From Candidatus Symbiopectobacterium sp. NZEC151 (GTDB lineage Bacteria > Pseudomonadota > Gammaproteobacteria > Enterobacterales > Enterobacteriaceae), in the NCBI RefSeq assembly GCF_025962655.1, contig NZ_JAGFPE010000001.1:1116001-1180000 (forward strand): 64,000 nucleotides of DNA, given 5' to 3'. Below the pieces are notes generated by a model that ran no database searches, had not been told where the DNA came from, and saw only the letters and a list, made by a program, of their open reading frames with translations. The position numbers and the translations under genes are program-made. This document shows, in pieces, positions 62,288 through 64,000 of the stretch (position 1 is its first letter; every line of letters begins with the position of its first letter).

Positions 62288-64000
62288 TGCTATTATCCTT
62301 ATTTTTTATGGAGTTTTGCAATTCATCAGAGAACCAGCCAGAAGCAGCTGAGTCGGCTATATTCCCTGAAAGAGAAGGGATATTACTTTGAGGAGCGGGT
62401 TTAGTTATTGTCCAAACGCCTGTTGGAACCCATTCATACTGCTTAGATATTGGATTGAGTTTTTTATCCATTGGTATTTTGATAATGTTACCAGCCGCAT
62501 AACCTACTGATGCCCCAGTCTTACTTAGCAGAGCCCCCATAAACGGATCATCACCACTGATTTTCGCCTGATAATAACCGCCTGCTGCATTCCAAGTTAC
62601 TGTTGGATTGTAGCCTTTACCTGCAGTAATTAGGCCGATAATTCCGGTTCCTATAACGTCAGATAATTTGACTTCACCCGTTTGGCTTGTTCCATATTGG
62701 ATAGCTGTATTAGCAGCACTTGATACTCCCGCAGCGATTAATTGCTCTTTGACTCCAGCACTATTAGTGATGATGGCTTTACCGCCCATCACGGCAACTG
62801 GCCATGAAGTCGGATCGCTGATGACAGACAGTAGACGATCCCCGCTAGTGATATTCTCTTTCAGAAATTTTAGATCGGCTCCGTTGAGATAATTCACTAA
62901 TGCCGCTGCATCAGGATCCTTCAGCTTTTCATCCAGCCGGAACTGCAATGGATGTGCATCATTGGCGACATTTGTATGAGCCTGAATAAGCTCTTCCCAG
63001 GTTACACAAGTAACCCCTCCGCCGATACAGGCTTCGGTTAGTTCCTTGCTATTCTTATTGCTAATCTCAATGTACTTTTCAACTACGGAGGTGCAGTCAC
63101 TGCCTTTCGCTTTACAATCAGACAGTTCTTTATCCAGTTGTCGGGCTTCTTTAGAACTTAAGTAGTTATTCTCAACCGCATTCCGCCCGGCCTGCGCACC
63201 GCTCGCGCCATCCGCCGTACTGCCCGATGCCAATCCCGATGCTAACCCTGCTGCCAGCGTCGACAACGCGCTGAGAGATTGCTTTTCGCTTTCGGACAGA
63301 TCCTTTACGTCTCTGCCATCGAACATCTTCTGACGAATAACCTCGGCGGCCAGTTCACCGCTCGCCGCACCCAGTGCACCGGCCCCCGCATCCTTGCCGG
63401 AAAGCTGTGCCACCACCGCACCGACTATCGCGTGGCCCATCAGGTTGGCGGCTCTTTGCTCCGTGGTGGGTTCGCCTTTGGCCGGCAGCGTGGCTTCTTT
63501 CACCAACTGCGCCAGATACGGCGCGGCACCTCCGGCTATCGCCTGCTTGATATCGCCGCCCGCCAGTGCCTGTATCGCCGCCGTCGCGGCCTGCGCTGCC
63601 TGCTGATAGCTGCTGCCAACGCCGTATTGCTTCATCTCGTCTTTGTAGCTTTGCGTTTGCGTTAAAGCGGCCTTGTACGCAGCCCATTTCTTATCTATAT
63701 CCTGATCGTTGGCATCATCTGCCGGGCGTGGGTACCACCCTACCTCACCGGACTCTTCTGCTTTTTTCAGCGCGCGTTGCTCGCCTTCCGTGCGCACGAT
63801 ATCCATCACCTGAGCGCCAATTTCCCCAATAAGCTGGGCCTGGCGCAGACGTTGTTGCTCTTTCTCTTTGTTAAAGATCGGACTCAGGGCATTGTTGGCA
63901 TGCTCCACGTCGTGGCTCAGCGTGCTCACATCCTGCTGCTGATTCGCCGTATCACGGATCAGCAGGCTGCCCTCGCTGACAGCGGCGTAGGTGGTGCTTG
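62274..64000 (-). CDS. CdiA-type contact-dependent inhibition protein, C-terminal part (partial at right edge)
   Basis: The frame is open to the window edge, so the N-terminus lies beyond 64000. This could be the full-length CdiA or another orphan module. Visible are the helical EKEQQRLRQAQLIGEIG segment, the pre-toxin domain, VENNYLSSKE, and a Cys-containing entry region (CKAKGSDCTSVVEKYIEIS, CIGGGVTCVTWEELIQ). Then comes a Gly/Ala-rich, moderately hydrophobic tip (DVIGTGIIGLITAGKGYNP, GASVGYAAGNIIKIP). The tip differs completely from that of the next module, and its immunity gene encodes a membrane protein. Together these suggest a membrane-active toxin. Confidence 0.85.
   Translation of the reverse strand, partial: STTYAAVSEGSLLIRDTANQQQDVSTLSHDVEHANNALSPIFNKEKEQQRLRQAQLIGEIGAQVMDIVRTEGEQRALKKAEESGEVGWYPRPADDANDQDIDKKWAAYKAALTQTQSYKDEMKQYGVGSSYQQAAQAATAAIQALAGGDIKQAIAGGAAPYLAQLVKEATLPAKGEPTTEQRAANLMGHAIVGAVVAQLSGKDAGAGALGAASGELAAEVIRQKMFDGRDVKDLSESEKQSLSALSTLAAGLASGLASGSTADGASGAQAGRNAVENNYLSSKEARQLDKELSDCKAKGSDCTSVVEKYIEISNKNSKELTEACIGGGVTCVTWEELIQAHTNVANDAHPLQFRLDEKLKDPDAAALVNYLNGADLKFLKENITSGDRLLSVISDPTSWPVAVMGGKAIITNSAGVKEQLIAAGVSSAANTAIQYGTSQTGEVKLSDVIGTGIIGLITAGKGYNPTVTWNAAGGYYQAKISGDDPFMGALLSKTGASVGYAAGNIIKIPMDKKLNPISKQYEWVPTGVWTITKPAPQSNIPSLSGNIADSAASGWFSDELQNSIKNKDNSNVNK
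63166..64000 (-). repeat. Pre-toxin direct repeat, copy B (continues beyond window)
   Basis: Second copy of the pre-toxin segment described for 60947-61778. It extends past the right edge. A third, degraded copy lies within 58.9-59.6 kb and a fourth remnant within 58.1-58.4 kb. Confidence 0.9.

Noticed and set aside
1-64000. CRISPR arrays, tRNA or rRNA genes
   Set aside because: No regularly spaced short repeats and no cloverleaf or rRNA-like sequence noticed on reading. The only large repeats are the coding CDI modules.

Overview
The window looks like chromosomal DNA of an enterobacterium, most likely a plant- or environment-associated member of Enterobacterales (Pectobacteriaceae-like). 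This is inferred from the gene set: a Bcr-type efflux pump, YbtP/Q-, YbtS-, YbtE- and YbtU-type siderophore genes, a VENN-type contact-dependent inhibition (CDI) locus, and enterobacterial-style overlapping operons. No rRNA, tRNA or CRISPR was found, so the genus cannot be fixed from the sequence.

Layout. (1) 1-4.5 kb, minus strand: the N-terminal part of a short UvrA-like protein with its MarR regulator, a ClbS/DfsB-like protein, a HAD phosphatase and a Bcr/CflA efflux pump. This reads as a small stress or drug-defence block. (2) 4.75-13.36 kb, plus strand: one giant gene for a cyclic beta-1,2-glucan synthase (ChvB/NdvB type). (3) 13.4-17.9 kb, minus strand: a four-gene sugar or AI-2-like ABC importer (binding protein, fused ATPase, two permeases). 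(4) 18.2-19.3 kb: an orphan gene of unknown function. (5) 19.4-54.1 kb, minus strand: a 35-kb run of 17 genes that looks like one metallophore locus. (6) 54.5-58.0 kb: an M20 amidohydrolase, a Gfo/Idh oxidoreductase, a small membrane protein and a hypothetical membrane-anchored protein. (7) 58.1-64 kb, minus strand: an array of CdiA C-terminal toxin modules and immunity genes, some intact and some decayed, running off the right edge.

The metallophore locus is the main interest. Salicylate would be made by a YbtS/Irp9-type synthase, activated by a YbtE-type ligase and loaded on an aryl carrier domain at the start of a 3.2k-residue NRPS. The two NRPSs read ArCP-Cy-A-T-Cy-A-T-Cy-A-T and TubC docking-Cy-A(MT)-T-TE. 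That gives four heterocyclisation modules and no polyketide module, unlike yersiniabactin or piscibactin. The A-domain codes fall into two pairs: two canonical Cys codes and two non-canonical ones. Tailoring candidates are a thiazolinyl imine reductase, a second saccharopine-dehydrogenase-like reductase, a free methyltransferase, an editing thioesterase and a cytochrome P450. Transport candidates are a TonB receptor behind a good Fur box, a complete Opp/Nik-type ABC importer, and a YbtP/YbtQ-like ABC pair. An AraC/YbtA-like regulator sits in the middle. The predicted product is a salicyl-capped chain of up to four thiazoline, oxazoline or thiazolidine rings. I do not recognise it as a known compound.

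The CDI array contains nearly identical ~0.83-kb pre-toxin (VENN) direct repeats, each followed by a different toxin tip and a different overlapping immunity gene. This is the expected signature of toxin-tip exchange by recombination.
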